From positions 1 to 64,000 of the forward strand of contig WOFQ01000070.1 in assembly GCA_012184525.1 (NCBI GenBank): a stretch of DNA of 64,000 bases, in the 5' to 3' direction. The stretch is from Xenoacremonium recifei (taxonomy: Eukaryota > Ascomycota > Sordariomycetes > Hypocreales > Nectriaceae). Shown here one piece after another: positions 21,963 to 31,495 of the stretch (its first letter is position 1; each line of letters opens with the position of its first letter). Under the pieces are notes generated by a model. That model was not told where the DNA came from. It searched no databases and saw only the letters and a list, made by a program, of their open reading frames with translations. The position numbers and the translations under genes are program-made.

Positions 21963-24100
21963 ATGGATGCCGGCAATACTTCCGCCAAAAGGCCTCATGT
22001 GGGTGCCGATAGACCTGGAGTGCGGACGGCCATTGCGTGTCGAGCATGTCGCGAACGCAAGACCCGTTGCAGTGGCCACCAACCAGCCTGCGCTTATTGT
22101 CTGAGGGCAGGAATCTCGTGTGAATATCTTCCGAGTCCCTTCACGAGCGCTCCCCCGAACGCGTAAGTGAACCAACCCTCTCCCTTCTTGGTTTAACTCG
22201 GAATACGAGCTAATAGTCAGGCCTTTTCTTGTCTCCAGCACACAGACCTTTGATCAATGGGGAGAGAAGATCCTGACTGCAATTAACAAGCTTGATGCCG
22301 ACTCTCAAGGCTCTCAACAACGGCGATGTCTCCGCGGATCTGCGGCTGTGCATGCTGCCGACGACAACAATGTTCTGACAGCGGCTCTCGTCGGTAAGGC
22401 CGGGACGGAACCATCAGCAGAAGATACAGGTATAATTACTGTGGAGGGACCAACCGTCGTCACAAGTCTCATGTCTATCCTGAACTGGGATGTGTTCGCC
22501 CGGCAGGATGGCGTTCTAGCGCGTTTCTCGTCACAGTTATCGGACCATCTGAGACAACCTAAACCGTCGCAGACGTCCGGTAGAGAGACCGTGAACTGCA
22601 CCAAGGTAGATCTGATGGCATTGGCTAACATCTTCGAGGCCAGCTTCTGGCCGGCCATGCCTGTTATTGATATGCGGGAGCTGCGAGACCACATCTCCTG
22701 CGTTGGTGAACTAGGCGTACAATGGAACACCGAGTCCTGCGTGGTCCTGTTGATGGCCGCTTTAGCAAGCCAGCGCCCGCAGAACCCCGTCCCAAGCCTT
22801 GAACAAGGGCCGAAATGGGGCATCGAGTTAAGCGTCACTGCACTCAAGTATTGGAATATGGCAAAGAAACGATTGGTCTGGGCGTTAGAGGATTCTGGCC
22901 TGTTGGCAGCTCAATGCCAATTTCTTGCTGGGTATGGATCGCACTGAGATTCTTTCCATCTTCCTCCCTTCTTCAAGTCTAAAGCTGAGAGCCTGGTTTT
23001 TCCTGCAGGATCTGGTATTTATGTGTGTCCGAACCGGCAGCTGCCTGGAACATGTTCAATGGCTCGTTGCTAGCCATCGATGCCCCTGGGCCTCAATATG
23101 AATTGAGCATGCCAAATCGAGGGCGGACAGGCTTTGAGCCATTGGAGGATAACATCCGTTTGGCTTGTATCACAACATTGTGGTAAGTCCTCCTGACGAA
23201 TTTGCTATCAGGACGAGGCTTCTCTCCCTATTAAATTGCCCACCGGCTAAATCCTTGGAACCCCCCAGCCGGCTACGCTCTGAAGAAGAGTTTCTCTTCT
23301 CTACAAGCGCCTACAATTTAGGCGGCCGAAATGTTGACTCTTCGGTCGAGGCTTGTAGCGAGGCTATCTTTCTCTTAGTCGTTCGTCAGAACGTCCTCGC
23401 TGGCTGCCGTATCCTTCGTTCAGATATGACTCTGGCGGACATATGCACCTTGCATGCGAGACTGACTGCGGCGGAGGGTGCAGTTGATGGTTGGTACTCG
23501 AGGCTGCCGACACACTTAAAGTTCCTCGACGAGGAGCCCGAGACGCAATTTGCACAAGGCAAATTTGATCGTGCCCTCCTCCGGGCCCAATATCATGAAA
23601 CAAGGGAGCTGATTTTGCGGCCCTCCCTCTACGTGTCTTTATATGTGGAATATCTACAACGAAGACACACAAATGCATCCAGCCCTCGGATGCCAGAGGA
23701 TGTCCTACGCGACTATTATATGCACCAATTTCAAGAAATGAGTCGACGACACTGTTGTCTGGTCCTTGGCCGTTTGGATTCTTATCTTAGCCCAAGCCCT
23801 CTTATGGAAGAGGATCTGGCAGACGCGGGCTGGCTCAAGCTACGAACGTGTCTCTGCCTGGCGCTGTTGCTTCTCGCTGCTGAACAATGTCACGACACAG
23901 TCAATGACGTCTCACCACTCCTTACAGACCCTACTTCTGTACTCGATGCCGTCGAAGACTTTTTGGGACATGATCAAATATCAGGGCTAGGAGTGGTGTA
24001 CGCGGGACTATTGCATGACTTACGAAATGAGTTGCGAGCAGGTTCAAGGTTGGGTTTGCCTTGGCTTCGAGACGATGCAACGCGTAGGTCTTATTCGTAG
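21963..24100 (+). CDS. Zn2Cys6 transcription factor beside GH78 (about 651 aa); 29-nt intron or frameshift
   Basis: ATG 21963 gives MDAGNTSAKRPHVGADRP and then the cluster CRACRERKTRCSGHQPACAYCLRAGISC (C-x2-C-x6-C-x6-C-x2-C-x6-C). Exons 21963-22162, 22239-22931 and 23009-23182 join well through FLAGIWYLCVSEPAAAW, the start of the fungal_trans domain. The last join is odd: ITTLW must continue into TRLLSLLNCPPAKS by removing only 29 nt (23183-23211, GTAAGT...ATCAG), shorter than normal ascomycete introns. The alternative is a small frameshift, with EFAIRTRLLSLLNCPP as the true continuation. Its place, divergent to the rhamnosidase with a shared palindrome, makes it a candidate rhamnose/rhamnoside regulator, if intact. 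Confidence 0.75.
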
Positions 24101-24102
24101 TT

Positions 24103-26302
24103 TCAAATCTGAAAGTCTGGATGTAGGCTTCGAAGGATTGTCAAATACGTCGCACAGTCCCTCGACTCTTCAGACCAATACTCTAAGCCCTTGACCAGCA
24201 TACTTGCCCCTTCCCTGCATGTTTGATCATCGAGCGTCTGTAGTTTCTCTAACCCAGGACGATGTTGCAATTTAAGCCTCCGAGCAGCTATAAGAATTAA
24301 AGCACTCCGAACGCTCTTCCTCAAGACCAACCAAGTATCATGTTGCCGATGAGTGGTCACTGTTGTCTTCATGAAGATCATGTCAAGTTCCAGGCATTCG
24401 TTTGCTAATAGAATCAACTTGTCTACTATGTTCGAGGACCATCCCGCGATGTCGTTATGGATCAGGATGTAGAGAGCCGGCAAGCATATGTCATGCTTAG
24501 CGCTGTAAAAACGCCACCGAAGGTAGTGCAGAAGCTCATCCTGGCAAGGCGTTGGGTCGTCCAGCGGAAATTGCATGGTAGCAGGCAATGACTCGTAATA
24601 AGAGGACAGCTGATACCTGAACTCTTGCAACACCTCAACCAGACTGCTGAAGAATACCTCAGGAGGTGTGCTAGCCAGGCGATAGGCTTCTCGTCGTTTG
24701 GCTTGGAAGAAGTTGTCGATACGCATCTCTAGTTTCCGAAGCATTATTTCAGTAAGGAAGAAAAACCATGATTGGTCCTCGTAAGATTCGCGAGGTAGGG
24801 TAAATGGCGCAATCATTTCGAGACTGGTGGCCGAACTGGGCAGCGTCGAATCGGTGTCGCGCGCATAGCCATTGGGCGGTGTCGGCAAAGAAGTCGAGTA
24901 CGCTATCATATTCAAGCCCGAAGTCTCCATTCCAAATTCAACGGCTACTTCACTGTTGGGAGTCAGTCTTAGATCAGTTCAATGGGTGTACGTGATTGAT
25001 TACCGCTCGGCTTTGAAACAGCTCCAACACAGACGCTGTTCCATGCTGTGGGAGTCCTTCAGAGGTTTACCACGAGCCTCACATGCAATTCTCTTGGAGA
25101 TATACGAGCGGCACGTGATGGAGGCCATGTTCAACAAACGCCAGCCTCCAACAGGCCTATGCAAGTACATGAGGAATGTTCCAGCCAAGAACATGCACTG
25201 ACCGGCAATCAGAGACGATCGTGCACACAGGGGCCCCAGACGTCTCTGGCCAGCACTGAAATAGTCTCGTGCTATTGAGTATCGATCGCTCGTCAGTCTC
25301 CTACAGCTATAATCCCTTAGGCCAGGGACGCGCCAAGGGCAGGAGATGGCACCCAAGGCACACGCGAGCAACTTCTCATGTTAACATTCCTCAGCTTTGC
25401 ATCGAGTTTTTATAGACGGAACTCACGACCTGGCATGTCTCCCCGTCCCATTCGAGACCATTTTCTATTAGATTCGCCGCTCGAGCTCGCAGTTCGTGAG
25501 GTTCGAGGATCGGAAATTTGACGTGCACATTGCGGAGGAAGTTTTCAACCAGCTCAGGCACAACAGCGCCGTCATCTAAGCCGTTCCTGCCGCTGCTCAC
25601 ATTATTAAACAATTTGCGTTTTTTCGGGATTGAGAGAGGACGCTCGTCCCTCAACTGGCACGCGTCTTGGTCGCTGTCTTCTCCAGAGTCTTCAAGGATC
25701 ACGTCCAGGCTGCTATTGACACTACCGCGATACTCTAGTATTGGCCATAGAAGTGTTTCCTCGACGGTGTATGTCCACCAGGCGCCGAAAGGTGGGTTTT
25801 CTGGTCGAGACAAGTCTCTCCTCAGCGATAGAGAGTGCAGAGCGTCTCCCTGAGCCTGATGATGGCTATAGATGGATGTCTCGGCACTTGATTCAGCATC
25901 TGGGTGCTCGTCGTGACCCTTTGCATTACGGTGCATCGCGGGGGCCAGCAACGACCGCATTTCTGCGAGATCTGCGGCTCCCTCGCCACCGTAACGCCGA
26001 GGTTTGAGCGCATCCAGGTGTTGTTCGACGCGGGCCAGTCTCTCTAGGATGACGGCGATCTGGTCTTGGCCAGGATTGTGAGGTGTTGAAGCTGAGGAGC
26101 GGCTTGGGGTCACAACACTGCTGCTGGCCCTTCTCCTAATTGTCAGAGACATTGGGGATTAGACCACGGTAAAGGTTGAACATGTGGTCTCAGGTGATGG
26201 CGTCTCGTACCTCTGGTCCAAGGCCAAGCTGGCGGCCTCGCTGTCCAAGGTCCCGACATGTGGGCCTGAGCCACCTGCAGATGTGAGGCGATGATGGTCC
26301 AT
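24103..26302 (-). CDS. Fungal_trans-domain regulator, apparently lacking the Zn2Cys6 cluster
   Basis: Exons from ATG 26302 (MDHHRLTSAGGSG) join via GTACGA...AATTAG to RRRASSSVVTPSRSS. The next exon has a heptad-like linker, QIAVILERLARVEQHLDAL, typical of the coiled coil behind a zinc cluster. Further joins give ETCQV+LLACALGAISCPW and LCWSCFKAER+EVAVEFGMETSGL, a standard fungal_trans domain, then a long alpha-helical C-terminus ending at 24103. No C-x2-C-x6-C motif is visible in any frame upstream. One frame has C-x6-CRDLGQRGRQLGLGPE near 26260-26200, which may be a decayed zinc-cluster end. Either a cofactor-type regulator without a DNA-binding domain or a damaged gene. It is tail-to-tail with the GH78-linked factor (2 bp between stops). 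Confidence 0.7.
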
Positions 26303-26370
26303 CCTCTTTCGCGTGATGAGATGCGATGTGATGGACGGGGGAGGGGCCGACGATGTTAGTGTCGTGATCA

Positions 26371-26387
26371 TCGGGGGCCTCCCCCGA
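26371..26387. promoter_or_regulatory. 17-bp palindrome TCGGGGGCCTCCCCCGA, copy 2
   Basis: Identical to 21802-21818, here in the divergent promoter of the fungal_trans regulator and the sugar transporter. Extending outward, CATCGGGGG and CCCCCGATG also pair, so the palindrome is 21 bp long at this site. It ties the transporter to the rhamnosidase promoter. Confidence 0.6.
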
Positions 26388-26735
26388 TGGTCTCGAGTCA
26401 AGTCAAGCGGAGCAGGCCAACGCCAGGCCGATTGCGGCACGCAACCCGTTCAAATACGTGGAGCACTCGGGATGCAATGTCCCGACTGTTCATTTCGCAC
26501 CCGCATCTCGAACATCCCCGGACCCCATGTTTCCCCCTGTCACCAGACGACCGCGTGGAGTTGCTGCGGGGCAGCAGGTCATCTTTGTCTCTTCAATTTG
26601 CTCTGAAGCTCTTGTGGTTCGCTGGTCAAGAAACATTATATATACCGGACAAATCCTCGTCCATGAAAACTAACTTGGCCATTCATCAGCCACTCTTCTC
26701 TCCTCGGCAAGGGTAACCCTGAAAAGATCCCAAAT

Positions 26736-28280
26736 ATGTCGGTCTCTAACCACAACGACATGATCCACGATGTTATCCAGCATTCTCCGCCGTGGTATCG
26801 AAACCCCGGCCTCGTCAAGTTGTACCTGCTGCTCCTCTCCCCTCTCCTGACATCCACGGCATGGGGCTTTGACTTGAGCATGACAAACAGCCTCCAGTCC
26901 GTCGACATGTTCATGAACAATTTCGGCAACCCAGCTGGTGCAACATTGGGGTTTTTCGGTGCCTCAAGCTCTGTGGGCGGTATTGTTGCTTGCATCATCG
27001 GCGGACCCCTAAACGAACGCTTCGGGCGACGCATGCTGTGCTTTATCGGTGGACTGCTCGTCATCGGAATGGGCCTCATGCAGACCTTCTCAACATCCTT
27101 TGGCATGTTCTCGGGTGGAAAGCTGCTCCTGGGCTTGGGATCCAATCTACAGCAGGTGGCCGGGCCAGTGCTGGTAACTGAGCTGGCCCATCCGAAGCAG
27201 CGCGTTGCTCTGACTTCCATCTACAACACAAGCATCTACATTGGACTGATCATTGGCGCATGGATCACATTCGGCACCTTCAACATGTCTACGGAATGGT
27301 CTTGGAAGATCCCGTGCATCCTCCAAATCATGCTTCCCGTATACCAGGTTGCTACTATCTGGTTCTGTCCCGAAAGCCCCAGATGGCTTGTCTCAAAAGG
27401 ACGCATTGAAGAGGCACGTGCTATCCTGATCAAGTACCATGGCAATGGCGCGGAAGATGCTATTGTACAGGCGGAGATGCAAGAGATTATCGCCGGCGTT
27501 GAAGCGGACAAAACACGTCTCAAATTTGATATCGACTCCGTCAAGACTGTCCTCGGCTCGAAGGGTAATCTTCATCGTCTTTGGCTGTGTTTCTGGACCG
27601 CTGTCGGCTCTCAGTGTGCTGGCTCGAATTTCATTTCCACCTACTTGCCCGAGATTCTTGAGCAGATTGGCATGACCACCTCCAAGGAGAAGACGCTTAT
27701 CAATGGCATATCGAGCATCTGGTGCTGGGTATGTGCATTGATGGCTGCTTTCATCATTCCGTTCGTGACTCGCCGCCAACTTTTCCTCTTCTCTATTGTT
27801 GGTATGACAGTTTGCTTCATCATATGGACAGCACTTACTGCCACGTACTTGAAAACCGCCGAGAAGAGTTTTGGCATTGGCGTTCTCGTCATGATTTTTA
27901 TCTTCAATTTCTTCAATTCTATTTGCTGGATCCCGCTCGTTATCACCTATCCTCTTGAGACAGTCACGACCAAACAAAGAAGTTTGTTCTTTGCTTTTAC
28001 CATGCTCACAATCAACGCTTCCTCATTCGTTACCAGCTATATCAACCCTATTGGTATCCAAAACCTGTCATGGCGTTATTACATTGTTCAATGCGTATTC
28101 AACGCCCTGCTCACGGCAATCATCTACTTTACCTACGCGGAGACGCACGGCCGTACGCTGGAGGAAATTGCTGTCATTTTCGACGGCGAAGAGGATTTCG
28201 GAAACGCTATTGCCAACACCGAAATGAAGAAGACAGCACCTGCAGAAATTCATGAGGATTATGCTGATCGTAAGGTCTGA
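26736..28280 (+). CDS. MFS sugar transporter (514 aa), probable glycan-block importer
   Basis: Intronless, ATG 26736. Twelve membrane segments with sugar-porter signatures: GGPLNERFGRRMLCFIGG after TM2, PESPRWLVSKGR after TM6, and a variant of the C-terminal motif, AETHGRTLEEIAVIFDG. It resembles the fungal hexose/lactose-permease branch (LAC12/HXT-like), which also contains rhamnose and disaccharide carriers. Plasma membrane proton symport is expected from the family. With the cytosolic GH78 enzyme and the shared 17-bp site, it is a good candidate for uptake of rhamnose or a rhamnoside. The specific substrate is inference. Confidence 0.85.
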   Translation: MSVSNHNDMIHDVIQHSPPWYRNPGLVKLYLLLLSPLLTSTAWGFDLSMTNSLQSVDMFMNNFGNPAGATLGFFGASSSVGGIVACIIGGPLNERFGRRMLCFIGGLLVIGMGLMQTFSTSFGMFSGGKLLLGLGSNLQQVAGPVLVTELAHPKQRVALTSIYNTSIYIGLIIGAWITFGTFNMSTEWSWKIPCILQIMLPVYQVATIWFCPESPRWLVSKGRIEEARAILIKYHGNGAEDAIVQAEMQEIIAGVEADKTRLKFDIDSVKTVLGSKGNLHRLWLCFWTAVGSQCAGSNFISTYLPEILEQIGMTTSKEKTLINGISSIWCWVCALMAAFIIPFVTRRQLFLFSIVGMTVCFIIWTALTATYLKTAEKSFGIGVLVMIFIFNFFNSICWIPLVITYPLETVTTKQRSLFFAFTMLTINASSFVTSYINPIGIQNLSWRYYIVQCVFNALLTAIIYFTYAETHGRTLEEIAVIFDGEEDFGNAIANTEMKKTAPAEIHEDYADRKV

Positions 28281-28417
28281 TTAACTCAGGGTATCCTAGT
28301 TTCAGAGGGATTCGATTGTCGGTATGAGACCCAGTTGAGAAGTTAATACTCATTGAGCTCAAAAGACTCTAGGTCTATTTGGAGCAAGAAGTCTAGTCTA
28401 TGGAAGTCATCACAAAC

Positions 28418-29976
28418 CTAGAGTCTTCTAGAAGCCCGTACTTTTCTCACCACCTCATCAATTGCTGCCGCTGCTCGATTAATGTTTCTCAATGACAAGC
28501 CTGCAATATTGATCCGGCCATTGACAGGCAAGTAAATATGGTGACGCTCAACCAATTCTTTACATTGGGTTGGCGAAAGCTTCAAAATTCTGCACGTCTG
28601 AATGTTAGTTTGCATCTTCGGCGTTCCAAATGACGAGTGCATTTTTTGTTGACTTACGAGAAGAGTCCTTTGTCTGCCATGATATGAGTCCAGTTTCCTG
28701 GCGTCTATTCTTCAAATTAGTAAGAGAAATCAACTGATTGAAGGACTCTGTACTAGAAGAACCTTCGCCAATTGGTTATACAGCTGACGGCGATTTCTCT
28801 GCAATCGTGCCCTCATGGAATCAACTTCTGCGACCCTACGCCTTGTTAGTACGTTCAATAGTGGTAGCTATTTTTAAACCACGTACCATTTTTGCCTCTC
28901 TCCATGGTCTTGCAGTATAATCTTGACGAGCCTAGATCCGTAGGCTGGCGATGACGAGTACTCACTACGGATTAGGCTTCGTAAACGATCCTGAACGTTA
29001 AGAGCCTCGGGGGCAGATCGTGCCACTGCGTGTAACACACCACATCGCTCACCATACAGGGCAAAGTTCTTACTGAACGACTGGCATACCAGAAGCTCTA
29101 ACCCCAGCTCGCAAAATATGCGCGCCGCAGCGGCATCCTCGTCTAGACCATCCCCGAGTCCTTGATATGCAATATCAAGAACAGGAAGATGGCGCCGTAC
29201 TCCAAGTTCATGACCTATCGTTTGCCACTGCTCCTTAGTAACATGCGCCCCTGTCGGATTATGACAGCAACCTTGGAATGGGAAGATGCTGGACGGAGGA
29301 GCTTTCTGGATAGCCGTGAGGCAAGACGAAATGTCCACCCGAGTCGTGTCTGGATCGATGAACTGGTAGGTTTCTACTTCCAATCCAACGTGTTGAAACA
29401 ATGGTATTGTGTTGCTCCATGTTGGAACCCCGATGTATACTTTCGGCCTAGTTGACCCAGCAGTGGCCAGCAGGAGGGCCGCCATGTGGTTGGCGCCGGT
29501 GCCAGAAATAGTTTGAACAGACGATATCTTGGATATAGTTAGGAAACTGTAAATTGAAGAGGAACAGTACTCTTCTCACCCTCCCCGATGACAGCGCTTC
29601 GTTTGCTTCACTGAACATAAGCTCCGCTGCTAGTTTCATGAACTCCGCATCACCGACAGTCAATTCATACTTGCCAGCCTTATCAATATCTGAAAGAAGT
29701 TTACACCTGGGAATACTTTACTTACGTCATGTCCAAGATTCAACTCGTCCAAGGAACGTTTTGCCTATCTCCCATTACATTAACCTTCGACCTTCTGAGA
29801 AGTCATCACTAAATAGACCCTACCCTTGTCACGGCGTCTAATTCTTGATATGCACCTTCCTCATTCCGATAGATTCCCACGCCTAGGTCAATCTTCCGGG
29901 CGCTCTTGTCCTCGTCTGCCTTCTTTTTCAGCAAGTACATCGGGTCTGTGGGACCCGGCGCAATTTCTTCGAACAT
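28418..29976 (-). CDS. Aspartate aminotransferase (class I PLP enzyme)
   Basis: Transfers amino groups between glutamate/aspartate and 2-oxo acids. ATG 29976 gives MFEEIAPGPTDPMYLLKKKADED-KIDLGVGIYRNEEG, the standard AspAT N-terminus without a targeting peptide. Several short introns interrupt it (near 29820, 29690, 29580, 28960, 28830, 28740, 28650). Visible landmarks are the SGTGANHMAALLLA loop, PTWSNTIPLFQHVGLEVETYQFID, HNPTGAHVTKEQW, the PLP-lysine motif QSFSKNFALYGERCG, and near the end VNGRINIAGL, with the substrate-carboxylate Arg. It diverges from an HpcH/HpaI aldolase, with one CTCGG-N9-CCGAG site between them. AspAT also transaminates 4-hydroxyglutamate, which would give the substrate of such an aldolase. 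Confidence 0.85.
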
Positions 29977-30130
29977 GCTGGGAATTTGAAGGAGGAACAA
30001 GTACCGATCTGTATTAGAGCCAAATACTCGATAAAGGAAGGACAGGTTTATTGCAGAATAGCTAATTTATCTACCACCTTCAAGACTCGAATCTACGGTG
30101 CGGAATTTCGAGGTGGTGGAACCAACCATC

Positions 30131-30149
30131 CTCGGGAACGACAACCGAG
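30131..30149. promoter_or_regulatory. CTCGG-N9-CCGAG palindrome, site 1
   Basis: CTCGGGAACGACAACCGAG in the 317-bp gap between aspartate aminotransferase and the HpcH/HpaI aldolase, about 145-165 bp from each ATG. Same half-sites and spacing as the sites at 39257, 39295 and 47531. Confidence 0.65.
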
Positions 30150-30293
30150 GGCGGGTGGATATGGAGCGAAACACGCCTTCATAACTCGCAAAGCAATATG
30201 AAGCAACTTATTCTTCGACGATAGACTGATTTGTGCATCTTATTATCCTCTCAAACACACGTTTCCTCAAAGGGTGTGAAGATTAGGGACAAA

Positions 30294-31204
30294 ATGGGAG
30301 CCATCTTCACAAATAATGTCCTTCGCCATGTGCGAGGTGGAAAGGTGTGCAAGGTAAGTTGAATTCACAAGTAAAGACAGCTGGGTATCACTCTGACACT
30401 TGAAACAAGGTATTTGGTATAAGATTGGTTACAAACACCCAGATCGTCCAACTCGCGCGAAATGCTGGCTTCGACGCCTTGTTCATTGAACTTGAGCATT
30501 CAAACATTTCGTTGCATGAAGCGAGTCAACTGTGTATTGCTGGGCTTCAGGCCGAAATTACTCCCTTCGTGAGAGTCCCCCATGAGTGTGGCAATGGCTT
30601 TGTCCAGAGGGTGCTAGACGGGGGAGCGATGGGGGTCATATTTCCTCATATTCATAGTGCGAGTAAGGCAAACTACAAATTACTTTCATGAAAATACACT
30701 CATCAGCTACTATTAGAGGACGCGGAGGCTGCGGTCTCTATTTCCAAGTATCCTCCATTTGGCAAGAGATCCATGACTGGCCAGTTGCCTCAGTTTTCGC
30801 TAAAACCGACACCGACCCAAACAGTCATTGAAGAGGCCAATGCCTACGGCTCTTCCGTTGTGCTCATGATCGAGACCAGAGAGAGCATAGATAGAATTGA
30901 TGAGATCGCAGCGGTTGAGGGCGCCGACATCCTCCTAATCGGAGCCAATGATCTCTCCATTGAGCTTGGCGTGCCTGGGCATTTCAAAAGCGATTCATTT
31001 CGCAATGCGGCAAAGGCTGTGGGCGTCGCGTGCCAGAAATATGGCAAAGTCCTAGGTTTCGCCGGGATCTACGAGAATGAGGAGATGCAGAGTTGGGTCA
31101 TCAACGAGCTGGGAGCTCGTTACATCCTAGGACAACAAGACTCGGGCCTCATTGCGCGATCGGCAAGCGAATGTGTTGCTGCTCTGTCAAGTATACAGAA
31201 ATGA
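30294..31204 (+). CDS. HpcH/HpaI family aldolase (266 aa)
   Basis: Three exons, 30294-30353, 30410-30662 and 30717-31204, join in frame (IHSAK+DAEAAVSISKYPPFG). Metal-dependent class II pyruvate aldolase of the 2-oxo-3-deoxy-acid type. Visible: FGIRLVTNTQIVQLARNAGFDALFIELEH, ITPFVRVP with the conserved Arg, VVLMIETRESI with the metal Glu, and LLIGANDLS with the metal Asp. Members cleave 4-hydroxy-2-oxo acids to pyruvate (or oxaloacetate) plus an aldehyde. Divergent pairing with aspartate aminotransferase suggests the route 4-hydroxyglutamate, then 4-hydroxy-2-oxoglutarate, then pyruvate plus glyoxylate. That route is inference; other hydroxy-oxo acids remain possible. Confidence 0.88.
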
Positions 31205-31495
31205 TAGATTACCAGCACACACTTCAACAACATTGGCACGTTAGCGTACTGCCGCCAATAATTTTGACCCTCTTGGTTACAGGCTATATACCCAACGCTT
31301 CCGAAGTGACACCAGTTTGCCAGCAAGCGCATCACTCGGTCCACGTCTTCCGAACAAACTATGACTCGTTTAACCTTATGCTTGTGTAGTGGAAATAGGC
31401 CGGCGCGATCCGGTGTCTTATCGTGGTGCTCGGCTGTCGTTCCCGAGCTTTGAACCGTTTGTGGAGTGTTTAGCGACGAATGCAATCAAAACCCC

